Positions 1 to 5,190 of a DNA stretch of 5,190 nucleotides are shown in pieces (the stretch's first letter is position 1; each line of letters starts with the position of its first letter). The notes under the pieces are model-generated. The model was given only the letters and a program-made list of their open reading frames with translations, was not told the origin of the DNA and ran no database searches. Source of the stretch: Pseudomonadota bacterium. Lineage in GTDB: Bacteria > Pseudomonadota > Gammaproteobacteria > Enterobacterales > Enterobacteriaceae. The stretch lies in assembly GCA_023425455.1 (NCBI GenBank), contig JAFACP010000219.1, forward strand, positions 1 through 5,190, written 5' to 3'. The translations under genes were made by a program, and so were the position numbers.

Positions 1-1
1 G

Positions 2-367
2 AGCCAGGTTACGCGCCACATCTGCGTTGAAGGCTGGAGCGCCATCGGCAAATGGGGAGGTGTCCCGTTCCGGCACTTCCTGCAGCTTATCGGCGCCGAC
101 ACCCGCGCCCGCTACATCAGCTTTCGCTGCGCGGATGATTACTACACCAGTATCGATATGGCGACCGCGCTGCATCCGCAAACGCTGCTCGCCCTCAGCT
201 GGGATAACCAGATCCTGCCGCCAGAATACGGTTACCCGATGAAGCTCCGTATCCCCACCAAGCTTGGATATAAAAATCCTAAACATATCCAGGTCATTGA
301 AATCACCAATACCTTCCCTGGCGGTTACTGGGAAGACCAGGGCTACAACTGGTTTGGTGGTAGTTAA
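2..367 (+). CDS. Molybdopterin-dependent oxidoreductase, sulfite oxidase/MsrP-like fold (C-terminal part, 5' end outside window)
   Basis: An open frame enters from the left edge and encodes 121 residues ending in TAA. The visible part matches the second half of the Oxidored_molyb domain. It has an early CVEGWS motif (visible residues 8-13) like the RCVEAWS motif of E. coli MsrP, whose Cys is the molybdenum ligand, so Cys8 (codon 23-25) should bind molybdenum. A cofactor-pocket stretch PTKLGYKNPK (85-94) parallels PWKYGFKG in MsrP. The protein ends in GYWEDQGYNWFGGS without the C-terminal dimerisation domain of classical sulfite oxidases, so it is closer to bacterial YedY-like subunits. These normally carry Tat signals and work in the periplasm with a membrane haem partner, but neither the N-terminus nor a partner gene is in the window. 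The substrate is unknown: sulfite, methionine sulfoxide and others are possible. The MxKDx gene follows after 23 nt, suggesting one transcript. The family is well supported; the substrate is not. Confidence 0.88.
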   Translation, partial: SQVTRHICVEGWSAIGKWGGVPFRHFLQLIGADTRARYISFRCADDYYTSIDMATALHPQTLLALSWDNQILPPEYGYPMKLRIPTKLGYKNPKHIQVIEITNTFPGGYWEDQGYNWFGGS

Positions 368-390
368 TCTGCGAACGACGAGGAAATACC

Positions 391-636
391 ATGAAAAAGA
401 TGATCATCGCTGCAACGGTTCTCTCCGCCCTGTTTATGGCCAACGTACAGGCGGCAGACTCCATGAGCAAAACCCCGATGGCGAAAGACGCGATGTCTCA
501 GCCACACGACAAAATGTGCAAGGACAACATGTGCAAAGACGCCATGAAGAAAGATCAAATGGGCAAAGACAAGATGGGGAAAATGGACAATATGAAAAAG
601 GATGAAATGGGCAAAAAAGGGGAAATGAGCCAGTAA
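391..636 (+). CDS. Secreted pentapeptide MXKDX repeat protein (Met/Lys-rich)
   Basis: This encodes an 81-residue protein. Residues 1-21 form a clear Sec signal peptide: KK near the start, a hydrophobic core, and VQA before the likely cleavage site, leaving about 60 mature residues. The mature part is low-complexity and highly charged, with 12 Met and 14 Lys. Six pentapeptides fit MxKDx exactly (starting at residues 30, 42, 47, 52, 57 and 68), and degenerate copies start at 25, 62 and 73. Two repeats carry Cys at the x position (C43 and C48). No folded domain is visible. It matches the family annotated as pentapeptide MXKDX repeat protein, whose role is not settled. The start is supported by GAGGA six bases upstream. 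It lies 23 nt after the molybdoenzyme gene, so the two are probably co-transcribed. Plausible roles (inference) are a sacrificial methionine pool for periplasmic oxidants, repaired by the neighbouring enzyme, or binding of Cu(I) or another metal. Confidence 0.9.
   Translation: MKKMIIAATVLSALFMANVQAADSMSKTPMAKDAMSQPHDKMCKDNMCKDAMKKDQMGKDKMGKMDNMKKDEMGKKGEMSQ
463..621 (+). repeat. In-frame tandem 15-nt repeats encoding MxKDx pentapeptides
   Basis: Codons 25-77 of the small secreted protein form an array of about nine units of period 15 nt, each opening with ATG and usually continuing x-AAA/AAG-GAC/GAT-x. The run at 514-588 (residues 42-66) is the most regular. It begins with four consecutive exact units, followed by a degenerate one (MGKMD). 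An extra residue at 67 (N) shifts the register before the next exact unit at residue 68. Copy number in such arrays can vary between strains through slippage. The codons differ between units, so the array is conserved at the protein level rather than being a recent DNA expansion. Confidence 0.85.
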
Positions 637-644
637 GCGCGACG

Positions 645-672
645 GCTGCCGGGGCACCCTCTCCCCGGCGGC
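645..672 (+). terminator. GC-rich hairpin between convergent genes, candidate terminator
   Basis: GCCGGGG (648-654) pairs perfectly with CCCCGGC (663-669) around an 8-nt loop. Three more pairs, one of them G-T, extend the stem to 645-672. On the plus strand it lies 8 nt after the MxKDx stop codon and is followed only by GGTTTACC, a weak T-tract. On the minus strand it lies just after the rlmC stop codon and no T-tract follows. It probably helps end the plus-strand transcript, and it may stabilise both 3' ends, but it is not a textbook Rho-independent terminator. Confidence 0.5.
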
Positions 673-679
673 GGTTTAC

Positions 680-1807
680 CTATCTTCTGACGAGCAACGT
701 CAATACCTCATAATGCGCCGTATGCGGGAACATATCGAAAAGCTGGACGCGCTCAATGCGATACCCCGGCAGGTGCGCCAGATCGTTGGCCATCGTCTGC
801 GCATTACAGCTTGAATAGACAATGTAGTGCGGCGCCATCTGGCTCAGGTAGTCGCAAAGCGCCTGACCGATTCCCCGCCGCGGCGGATTCACCAGCACCA
901 GCTCCGGGACGTTACCCTGCCCGGTAGCAAACCGGGTGGAGTCCAGCGCCTGAAAATGCAGGTTCGTTAACCCGAGCTGCGCGGCAGACTGTTGCGCACA
1001 GGCGATAGCTTCAGGCGAGATCTCAATCCCGGTCAGCGTCATCTGCGGCGTGGCGCAGTGCAGGCCAAATCCACCGACACCGCAGAACAGATCCCACATA
1101 TGCTGGATATTCAGCCCCCGGACCCAGTCACGTGCGGTGGCGTACAGGGCGCTCGCCACCGTCGGGTTGGTCTGGAAAAAACTCAGCGGTCGGATCCACA
1201 AAGGCACCTCGTTGAACTGCTCGGCAAGCGCATGCTGTTCGGTCAGGAAGATCTCTTTGTCCCCTTCCATGATCGCCATATGCACTGGCTGAATATTGGC
1301 GGTGATCACCTTTAGCCGGGGAAGCTGCTGTGAAAGCCACGGCAGCGCGGCGCGTAGCTGCTGCAGTTTGGTCTCAGAACGCAGCACGAAGCGCAGCATC
1401 ATGCCGCCGTCATGCTGGCTTTCCGTCAGAAGAAGGTATTTGAGCTCACCGCGCCTGCGGGCAACGTTATAGGGTGTCAGCCCGGCCCGGGCGATAAACG
1501 GTTTCAGCACGGCAAAAACCGCGGCAAACGACGCAGGATAAAGCGGGCAGTCGGTTAAGTCCTGGGGCGTGCCATCCCGGTGCAGCATGCCCAGCAGCGG
1601 TTTTTCCACGCTGCCGCTGACCACCATTTTGGCTTTATTACGAAACCCCTGCTCCGGCCCGCTGACGGGCGCGCACCACTCTGCCACCGTCTGTTCGCCA
1701 AGCAATTGCTGCAAATCGGTCATTTTGGCGGCGAGTTGTCGGGAGACCGGCTGTGCTATCCACTGACAGGAGCGGCAGCGACCGGCATCATAGAGTGCGC
1801 ACTGCAT
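680..1807 (-). CDS. rlmC: 23S rRNA (uracil(747)-C(5))-methyltransferase RlmC (RumB)
   Basis: This cytoplasmic enzyme uses S-adenosylmethionine to make 5-methyluridine at position 747 of 23S rRNA. The protein is 375 residues, the length of E. coli RlmC, and appears complete. Four cysteines of the iron-sulfur cluster site are present: C3, C11, C14 and C87. The methyltransferase domain has the SAM-binding loop [10 protein letters not shown] (239-248), IEIS (261-264) and NPPRRG (308-313). The catalytic nucleophile is C334 in SSCNAQ, and the closing motif FPHTAHYE (360-367) supplies the glutamate expected to act as base. The ATG start places C3 correctly and is preceded by TTAAGG, 7 nt upstream. 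The gene follows ybjO after 39 nt and ends 43 nt from the stop of the convergent MxKDx gene. It could be read from the upstream operon, from the candidate promoter in the gap, or both. The assignment is firm. Confidence 0.98.
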   Translation of the reverse strand: MQCALYDAGRCRSCQWIAQPVSRQLAAKMTDLQQLLGEQTVAEWCAPVSGPEQGFRNKAKMVVSGSVEKPLLGMLHRDGTPQDLTDCPLYPASFAAVFAVLKPFIARAGLTPYNVARRRGELKYLLLTESQHDGGMMLRFVLRSETKLQQLRAALPWLSQQLPRLKVITANIQPVHMAIMEGDKEIFLTEQHALAEQFNEVPLWIRPLSFFQTNPTVASALYATARDWVRGLNIQHMWDLFCGVGGFGLHCATPQMTLTGIEISPEAIACAQQSAAQLGLTNLHFQALDSTRFATGQGNVPELVLVNPPRRGIGQALCDYLSQMAPHYIVYSSCNAQTMANDLAHLPGYRIERVQLFDMFPHTAHYEVLTLLVRR

Positions 1808-1836
1808 ATGAAAACCTTAAGAATAACGGGGCTGCG

Positions 1837-1842
1837 ATTATA
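1837..1842 (-). promoter_or_regulatory. Candidate rlmC promoter -10 box (TATAAT)
   Basis: Read on the minus strand, the end of ybjO and the gap to rlmC contain a perfect TATAAT 29 nt upstream of the rlmC ATG, preceded by TGTG. The T of the ybjO stop region lies just upstream. No good -35 hexamer sits 16-18 nt upstream; the T-rich stretch at 1860-1866 is the nearest candidate. Transcription would begin near 1830 and give a short leader. The hexamer is seen directly, but its activity is inference. Confidence 0.4.
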
Positions 1843-1846
1843 CACA

Positions 1847-2320
1847 TTATTGCAGACGGAAAAACCGTCGGCTGGAGGCCGGGACAAACAGCAAAAACAG
1901 CACCAGCAGATCCGGCATTTTTTGCATCACCAGAGAATGGAAGATTTCACGTTTCGATTCACCCGCAATGCTGAACAGCTCAGGATAACCATAGCCCAGC
2001 GACGACGCCCACAGATAACCTGCGGCGCTTATCTGCGTCAGCAGGTAGATCCAGCGCGCCCAGTTTCGCCCTTTCACCAGGGAAAACGCACAGTAAATCT
2101 CGACAAAGACCAGCAGCAGACTGCAGAGAAAGACCAGCGTCAGGTTCCATGTCTGTACGCTGCGATGAATAAACTCGCCGATACCCCGCATGCCGAGCGT
2201 ATTCAGAATCATCAGCACATCAAGACAGCGGATTAAAATAATCGCCAGCGCCGCCACCTGCACCAGCGCAGGAACGTTCAGACGGGCGTGCGTTTGACGT
2301 GATTTGTTAAAGGATCCCAA
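1847..2320 (-). CDS. ybjO: YbjO family inner-membrane protein (DUF2593), TTG start proposed
   Basis: This is a 157-residue hydrophobic protein closely matching E. coli YbjO, which is about 160 residues long. Its molecular function is unknown. Likely membrane segments are near residues 17-44, 56-83, 90-107 and 130-147. Loops contain the conserved stretches RGIGEFIHRSVQTW and GYGYPELFS, and the tail is basic (SSRRFFRLQ). The same frame stays open upstream to a GTG at 2368, but that longer version would be translated through the potI terminator hairpin and adds a spurious Cys/Arg-rich leader. The TTG at 2318-2320 has AGGGAAG just upstream and begins within about five residues of the E. coli N-terminus, so it is preferred. 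It follows potI across a terminator and precedes rlmC by 39 nt. No separate promoter for it was seen. Confidence 0.9.
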   Translation of the reverse strand: MGSFNKSRQTHARLNVPALVQVAALAIILIRCLDVLMILNTLGMRGIGEFIHRSVQTWNLTLVFLCSLLLVFVEIYCAFSLVKGRNWARWIYLLTQISAAGYLWASSLGYGYPELFSIAGESKREIFHSLVMQKMPDLLVLFLLFVPASSRRFFRLQ

Positions 2321-2327
2321 TGTTTTA

Positions 2328-2334
2328 CTTCCCT
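2328..2334 (-). promoter_or_regulatory. Ribosome binding site of ybjO that decides its start
   Basis: On the minus strand AGGGAAG ends 7 nt before the TTG at 2320 (9 nt from AGGGA), a good Shine-Dalgarno spacing. It begins one base after the T-run of the upstream terminator. No comparable site precedes the GTG at 2368. This supports the rare TTG start. Confidence 0.65.
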
Positions 2335-2335
2335 G

Positions 2336-2364
2336 AAAAACAGTGCCGCGACAGGCGCGGCACT
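2336..2364 (-). terminator. Rho-independent terminator after potI
   Basis: On the minus strand AGTGCCGCG (2364-2356) pairs perfectly with CGCGGCACT (2350-2342) around the 5-nt loop CCTGT, giving a 9-bp stem. G and then TTTTT (2340-2336) follow. This is a classical intrinsic terminator, 21 nt downstream of the potI stop. It should end most potFGHI transcripts before ybjO. Only readthrough or another promoter would express ybjO. Confidence 0.85.
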
Positions 2365-2385
2365 TCACTGGAAATTTTAAATGCT

Positions 2386-3231
2386 TCAGCTGCGTCTTGC
2401 ACGCTGGATATCACGCACGCGCTGTTTTTCCGCGCGCGCCATCAGATACCAGGCGATTAAACCGACAATCCCGACCACCCCGAGGATGATAGAGGCCAGC
2501 GCGTTGATTTCCGGGTTGACCCCCATCCGCACGCTGGAGAAGACCAGCATCGGCAGCGTGGTCGCCCCCGGGCCTGACACAAAGCTGGCGATCACCAGGT
2601 CATCAAGCGAGAGGGTAAACGCCAGCAGCCAGCCGGAGATCACCGCCGGCATAATCATCGGCAGCGTGATGATGAAAAAGACCTTCAGCGGCGTGGCGCC
2701 AAGATCCATCGCCGCCTCTTCAATGGAGCGGTCCAGTTCACGCAGGCGCGAAGAGATGACCACCGCCACGTAGGCGGTACAGAAGGTGACGTGCGCCAGC
2801 CAGATGGTCAGCATCCCACGGTCGGCCGGCCAGCCAATGGCATGTGCCAGCGCGACAAACAGCAGCAGCAGCGACAGGCCGGTGATCACATCAGGCATCA
2901 CCAGCGGTGCGGTGATCATAAAGGCAAAACCGTTCGCCCCGCGAAAACGCCCAAAGCGCACCATCACCATCGCCGCAATGGTGCCGAGAATAGCCGCCAT
3001 CGTCGCCGCACAGGCGGCAATGGTCAGGCTTAGCCCTACCGCGCTCATCATCGCATCATCGCGGAACAGTTCACCGTACCAGCGCGTCGACCAGCCAGCC
3101 CACACCGTGACCAGCTTCGAGCTGTTGAAGGAGTAGATCACCAGCATCAGCATAGGCGCATAGAGGAAAGTGAACCCGATAATCAGGATCACTATTCGCC
3201 ACGGAGAGCGCACTACCGGTAAGTTGTTCAT
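2386..3231 (-). CDS. potI: Putrescine ABC transporter permease PotI
   Basis: This is one of the two inner-membrane permease subunits of the PotFGHI putrescine importer; it pairs with PotH to form the channel. It has 281 residues, the same as E. coli PotI and almost identical to it. Membrane segments are near residues 12-33, 64-92, 102-130, 140-160, 188-207 and 243-264. The cytoplasmic EAA loop, which docks on the ATPase, reads EEAAMDLGA (171-179) with the conserved G178 and P191. An in-frame GTG at 3273 would add 14 residues and lie deep inside potH. The chosen ATG overlaps the potH stop codon as ATGA and has GGGAG 7 nt upstream, and the product starts MNNLPVVRS as in E. coli. The overlap implies translational coupling with potH and so matched permease amounts. 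A strong terminator follows the gene. Confidence 0.97.
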   Translation of the reverse strand: MNNLPVVRSPWRIVILIIGFTFLYAPMLMLVIYSFNSSKLVTVWAGWSTRWYGELFRDDAMMSAVGLSLTIAACAATMAAILGTIAAMVMVRFGRFRGANGFAFMITAPLVMPDVITGLSLLLLFVALAHAIGWPADRGMLTIWLAHVTFCTAYVAVVISSRLRELDRSIEEAAMDLGATPLKVFFIITLPMIMPAVISGWLLAFTLSLDDLVIASFVSGPGATTLPMLVFSSVRMGVNPEINALASIILGVVGIVGLIAWYLMARAEKQRVRDIQRARRS

Positions 3232-4181
3232 CCGTGCTCTCCCATCTGTTTTTGCTGATGTTTGTGGAACCACATGATCGGCACGATCAGCAGCAACAGC
3301 ATCACTATCGCCACCGCCGAAGCCACCGGCCAGTCGCGGTTGTTAAAGAACTCCTGCCACAGCACGCGGCCAATCATGATGCTGTCGGGTCCGCCGAGTA
3401 GCTCCGGGATCACAAACTCCCCCACCGCCGGAATAAAGACCAGCATCGATCCGGCAATGATGCCGCCTTTGGTCAGCGGGACAATCACGCTAAAGAAAGT
3501 CTTCAGCGGACGGGCGCCCAGATCCAACGAGGCCTCCACCAACGAGTAATCAATACGCGTCAATGCGGTATAAATCGGCAACACCATAAACGGCAGATAG
3601 GCGTACACAATGCCGATATAGACCGCCAGATTGGTGTGCAGGATGGTCAGCGGCTGGTCAATAACCCCAAGCCACAGCAAAAAGTTATTCAGCACACCGT
3701 TATTTTTCAGGATCCCCATCCACGCATAGACGCGTATCAGGAATGATGTCCATGACGGCAGGATCACCAGCAGCAGCAGAATGTTGCGGGTTGACGGCTT
3801 ACTGTGCGCCACCGCCCACGCCAGAGGATACCCCAGCAGCAGGCAGCAAAGGGTAGAAACCGCCGCCACCTGCAGAGACTGCAGATAGGCCTCAACATAC
3901 AGCGGATCGTCGGTCAGCTGCAGGTAGTTGCCAAGATTCAGCGTCAGCGAGAGCTGCCCGTCCGCCCACGCCATCAGGTCGGTGTAGGGCGGTATGGCGC
4001 GCGCCATCTCCGCCAGGCTTATCTTGAAGACAATCAGGAAAGGCAGCAGAAACAGCAGGATCAGCCAGATATACGGCATGGCGATCACCAGCTTGCGGCC
4101 ATGCGCCATTTGCATACGCGCCAGCCAGAGCGCAAAACCGCCCGGTTGTTGGACGCGGGACGGTGGTTCAAGTGTACTCAT
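3228..4181 (-). CDS. potH: Putrescine ABC transporter permease PotH
   Basis: This is the second inner-membrane permease of the PotFGHI putrescine importer. It has 317 residues, the length of the E. coli protein. A cytoplasmic N-terminal stretch of about 30 residues comes before the first membrane helix (about 32-53). Further helices lie near 101-126, 132-155, 184-207, 239-256 and 285-304. The EAA loop that contacts the ATPase is EASLDLGARPLK (216-227), with G222 and P235. The start ATG has TAAGGAG five bases upstream; the TAA of this sequence is the potG stop codon, so ribosomes finishing potG are placed to restart. The last four bases of the gene overlap the potI start. Nothing is truncated or unusual. 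Confidence 0.97.
   Translation of the reverse strand: MSTLEPPSRVQQPGGFALWLARMQMAHGRKLVIAMPYIWLILLFLLPFLIVFKISLAEMARAIPPYTDLMAWADGQLSLTLNLGNYLQLTDDPLYVEAYLQSLQVAAVSTLCCLLLGYPLAWAVAHSKPSTRNILLLLVILPSWTSFLIRVYAWMGILKNNGVLNNFLLWLGVIDQPLTILHTNLAVYIGIVYAYLPFMVLPIYTALTRIDYSLVEASLDLGARPLKTFFSVIVPLTKGGIIAGSMLVFIPAVGEFVIPELLGGPDSIMIGRVLWQEFFNNRDWPVASAVAIVMLLLLIVPIMWFHKHQQKQMGEHG
3239..3243 (-). promoter_or_regulatory. Ribosome binding site of potI inside potH
   Basis: GGGAG on the minus strand lies 7 nt before the potI ATG, within the last codons of potH. It selects the ATG at 3231 over the upstream in-frame GTG at 3273. Confidence 0.6.
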
Positions 4182-4190
4182 GGCCGCTCC

Positions 4191-5190
4191 TTATACCGTC
4201 AGCACAACGCAACTGTCAGCGTCCCAGCACAGGCGCACTTCGTCGCCCCAGGTCGGCTGTCCTTTACGATAGCGGTGTTCATTTTGCAGCTGAGCGCTCA
4301 GCATCTGCCCGCTTTGCAGGCGGACGTGGTAGATAGAGAGATCGCCAAGATAGGCAATATGCACCACCTCGCCCACCGCGAAGTTATAGCCATCTGCAGG
4401 TGGCTCATCACAAAGCATGATTTTTTCCGGACGCAGCGCGACGTAAACCGGCACGTTATCAACAACCGATGAATCCGGATCGACCTTCAGCGGATGCACC
4501 AGCCCCGGCGACTCAATAACCAGCCCATCTTCATCGCGCGTTTTCAGCAGCCCCTCGAACACATTTACTGAGCCAATGAACTCGGCGCTGTAACGGGTGG
4601 TCGGGTGTTCATAGATCTCCTCCGGCTCGCCGATTTGCACAAACTTACCGCGATTCATAATCGCGATACGCCCGGCCATGGTCATCGCCTCTTCCTGATC
4701 GTGGGTCACCATCACGCAGGTCACACCGACGCGCTCCAGAATATCTACCACCTCAAGCTGCATACGATCGCGCAGCTTCTTATCCAGCGCCCCCATCGGC
4801 TCATCAAGCAACAGCAGCTTCGGACGCTTCGCCAGACTGCGCGCCAGGGCCACGCGCTGACGCTGGCCACCGGAGAGCTGATGCGGTTTACGCTTCGCGA
4901 ACTCCTGCATGTGCACCAGGCTCAGCATCTCTACAACGCGGGCGGTAATTTCGGCTTTCGGCAGCTTGTCCTGCTTGAGGCCAAAGGCGATATTCTGCTC
5001 AACCGTCATGTGCGGGAACAGGGCGTAGGACTGGAACATCATGTTAATCGGGCGCTGATACGGCGGCACGCTGGAGAGGTCAACGCCGTCCAGCACGATT
5101 TGCCCGGCGGTCGGTTGTTCAAAACCGGCCAGCATACGCAGTAACGTCGACTTACCGCAGCCAGATGCACCAAGTAGTGCAAAAATTTCA
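4191..5190 (-). CDS. potG: Putrescine ABC transporter ATP-binding protein PotG (5' end outside window)
   Basis: This is the ATPase that powers the PotFGHI putrescine importer, docked on the cytoplasmic side of PotH/PotI. The window holds the last 332 codons plus a partial one. E. coli PotG has 377 residues, so about 45 N-terminal residues are missing. In visible numbering the motifs are: Walker A GASGCGKST (coordinates 5145-5171), Q-loop MFQSYALFP with Gln at 53, signature LSGGQRQRV from 105 (4863-4877 for LSGGQ), Walker B LLLLDEP with D129 and catalytic E130, D-loop GALD, and H-loop His163 in VTHDQEEAM. A C-terminal TOBE-type regulatory domain follows (about 223-332), including ALRPEKIML. 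All ATPase residues that can be seen are intact. The stop codon is 9 nt before the potH start. The substrate-binding protein gene potF would be expected beyond the right edge. Confidence 0.97.
   Translation of the reverse strand, partial: EIFALLGASGCGKSTLLRMLAGFEQPTAGQIVLDGVDLSSVPPYQRPINMMFQSYALFPHMTVEQNIAFGLKQDKLPKAEITARVVEMLSLVHMQEFAKRKPHQLSGGQRQRVALARSLAKRPKLLLLDEPMGALDKKLRDRMQLEVVDILERVGVTCVMVTHDQEEAMTMAGRIAIMNRGKFVQIGEPEEIYEHPTTRYSAEFIGSVNVFEGLLKTRDEDGLVIESPGLVHPLKVDPDSSVVDNVPVYVALRPEKIMLCDEPPADGYNFAVGEVVHIAYLGDLSIYHVRLQSGQMLSAQLQNEHRYRKGQPTWGDEVRLCWDADSCVVLTV

Noticed and set aside
267..276. TATAAA-like sequence inside the molybdoenzyme gene as a promoter for the MxKDx gene
   Set aside because: No acceptable -35 element is found at the right distance, and the sequence is explained by the coding of the LGYKNPK stretch.
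611..622. A6G4 run in the MxKDx gene as a programmed frameshift site
   Set aside because: The A-run is in the wrong phase for an A-AAA-AAG slippery heptamer, the gene ends five codons later, and no shifted product of interest follows.
364..657. 97-codon minus-strand open frame antisense to the MxKDx gene, His/Phe-rich with its own periodicity
   Set aside because: It is the reverse complement of the 15-nt repeat array; the periodic codons prevent stops. It has no homology I recognise and no convincing start signal.
1854..1870. Small inverted repeat GACGG-AAAAA-CCGTC near the end of ybjO
   Set aside because: The stem is only about five pairs, lies inside the coding sequence for RRFFRLQ, and no T-tract follows in either direction, so it is unlikely to be a terminator.
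1580..2236. Long plus-strand open frame of 218 codons across rlmC and ybjO
   Set aside because: It overlaps two firmly identified minus-strand genes, its product is Gln/His/Arg-rich low-complexity sequence typical of antisense frames, and it spans the intergenic gap.
2321..2368. MKCRACRG leader in the long version of YbjO, looking like a zinc-ribbon or thiol motif
   Set aside because: These codons are the potI terminator hairpin and T-run read in frame. The Shine-Dalgarno sequence and the E. coli homologue point to a start at 2320.
3232..3273. 14-residue N-terminal extension of PotI from an upstream GTG
   Set aside because: It lies within potH and lacks family support. The ATGA overlap, the GGGAG site and identity to the E. 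coli N-terminus favour the ATG at 3231.

Overview
This window looks like chromosomal DNA from a member of the Enterobacteriaceae. The minus-strand block potG-potH-potI-ybjO-rlmC has the gene order and near-identical protein sequences known from Escherichia coli. The left end differs from E. coli and suggests a relative such as the Enterobacter/Klebsiella group. That genus-level placement is from memory of gene order and is not proved by the sequence. Coding density is very high: no gap between genes exceeds about 65 bases, so there is no long non-coding stretch.

Right and centre (2328-5190, minus strand): the ATPase (potG, N-terminus cut off by the window edge) and both permeases (potH, potI) of the PotFGHI putrescine importer. 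They are tightly packed: 9 nt separate potG and potH, and potH and potI share an ATGA overlap. The binding-protein gene potF would lie beyond the right edge. A strong intrinsic terminator (9-bp perfect stem, then TGTTTTT) follows potI. Directly behind it come the ribosome binding site and probable TTG start of ybjO, a small inner-membrane protein of unknown function, and then rlmC, the 23S rRNA m5U747 methyltransferase, which may also have its own promoter.

Left (1-636, plus strand, convergent with rlmC): the C-terminal 121 residues of a molybdopterin-dependent oxidoreductase of the sulfite oxidase/MsrP (YedY) fold. It is followed 23 nt later by a small secreted, methionine- and lysine-rich protein built of MxKDx pentapeptides. 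This pair is the most interesting part of the window. It resembles in principle the periplasmic methionine-rich peptide plus YedY-type methionine sulfoxide reductase pair described in Azospira as a hypochlorite-scavenging cycle. That function here is inference. The two convergent transcription units meet in a 43-nt gap holding a GC-rich hairpin.
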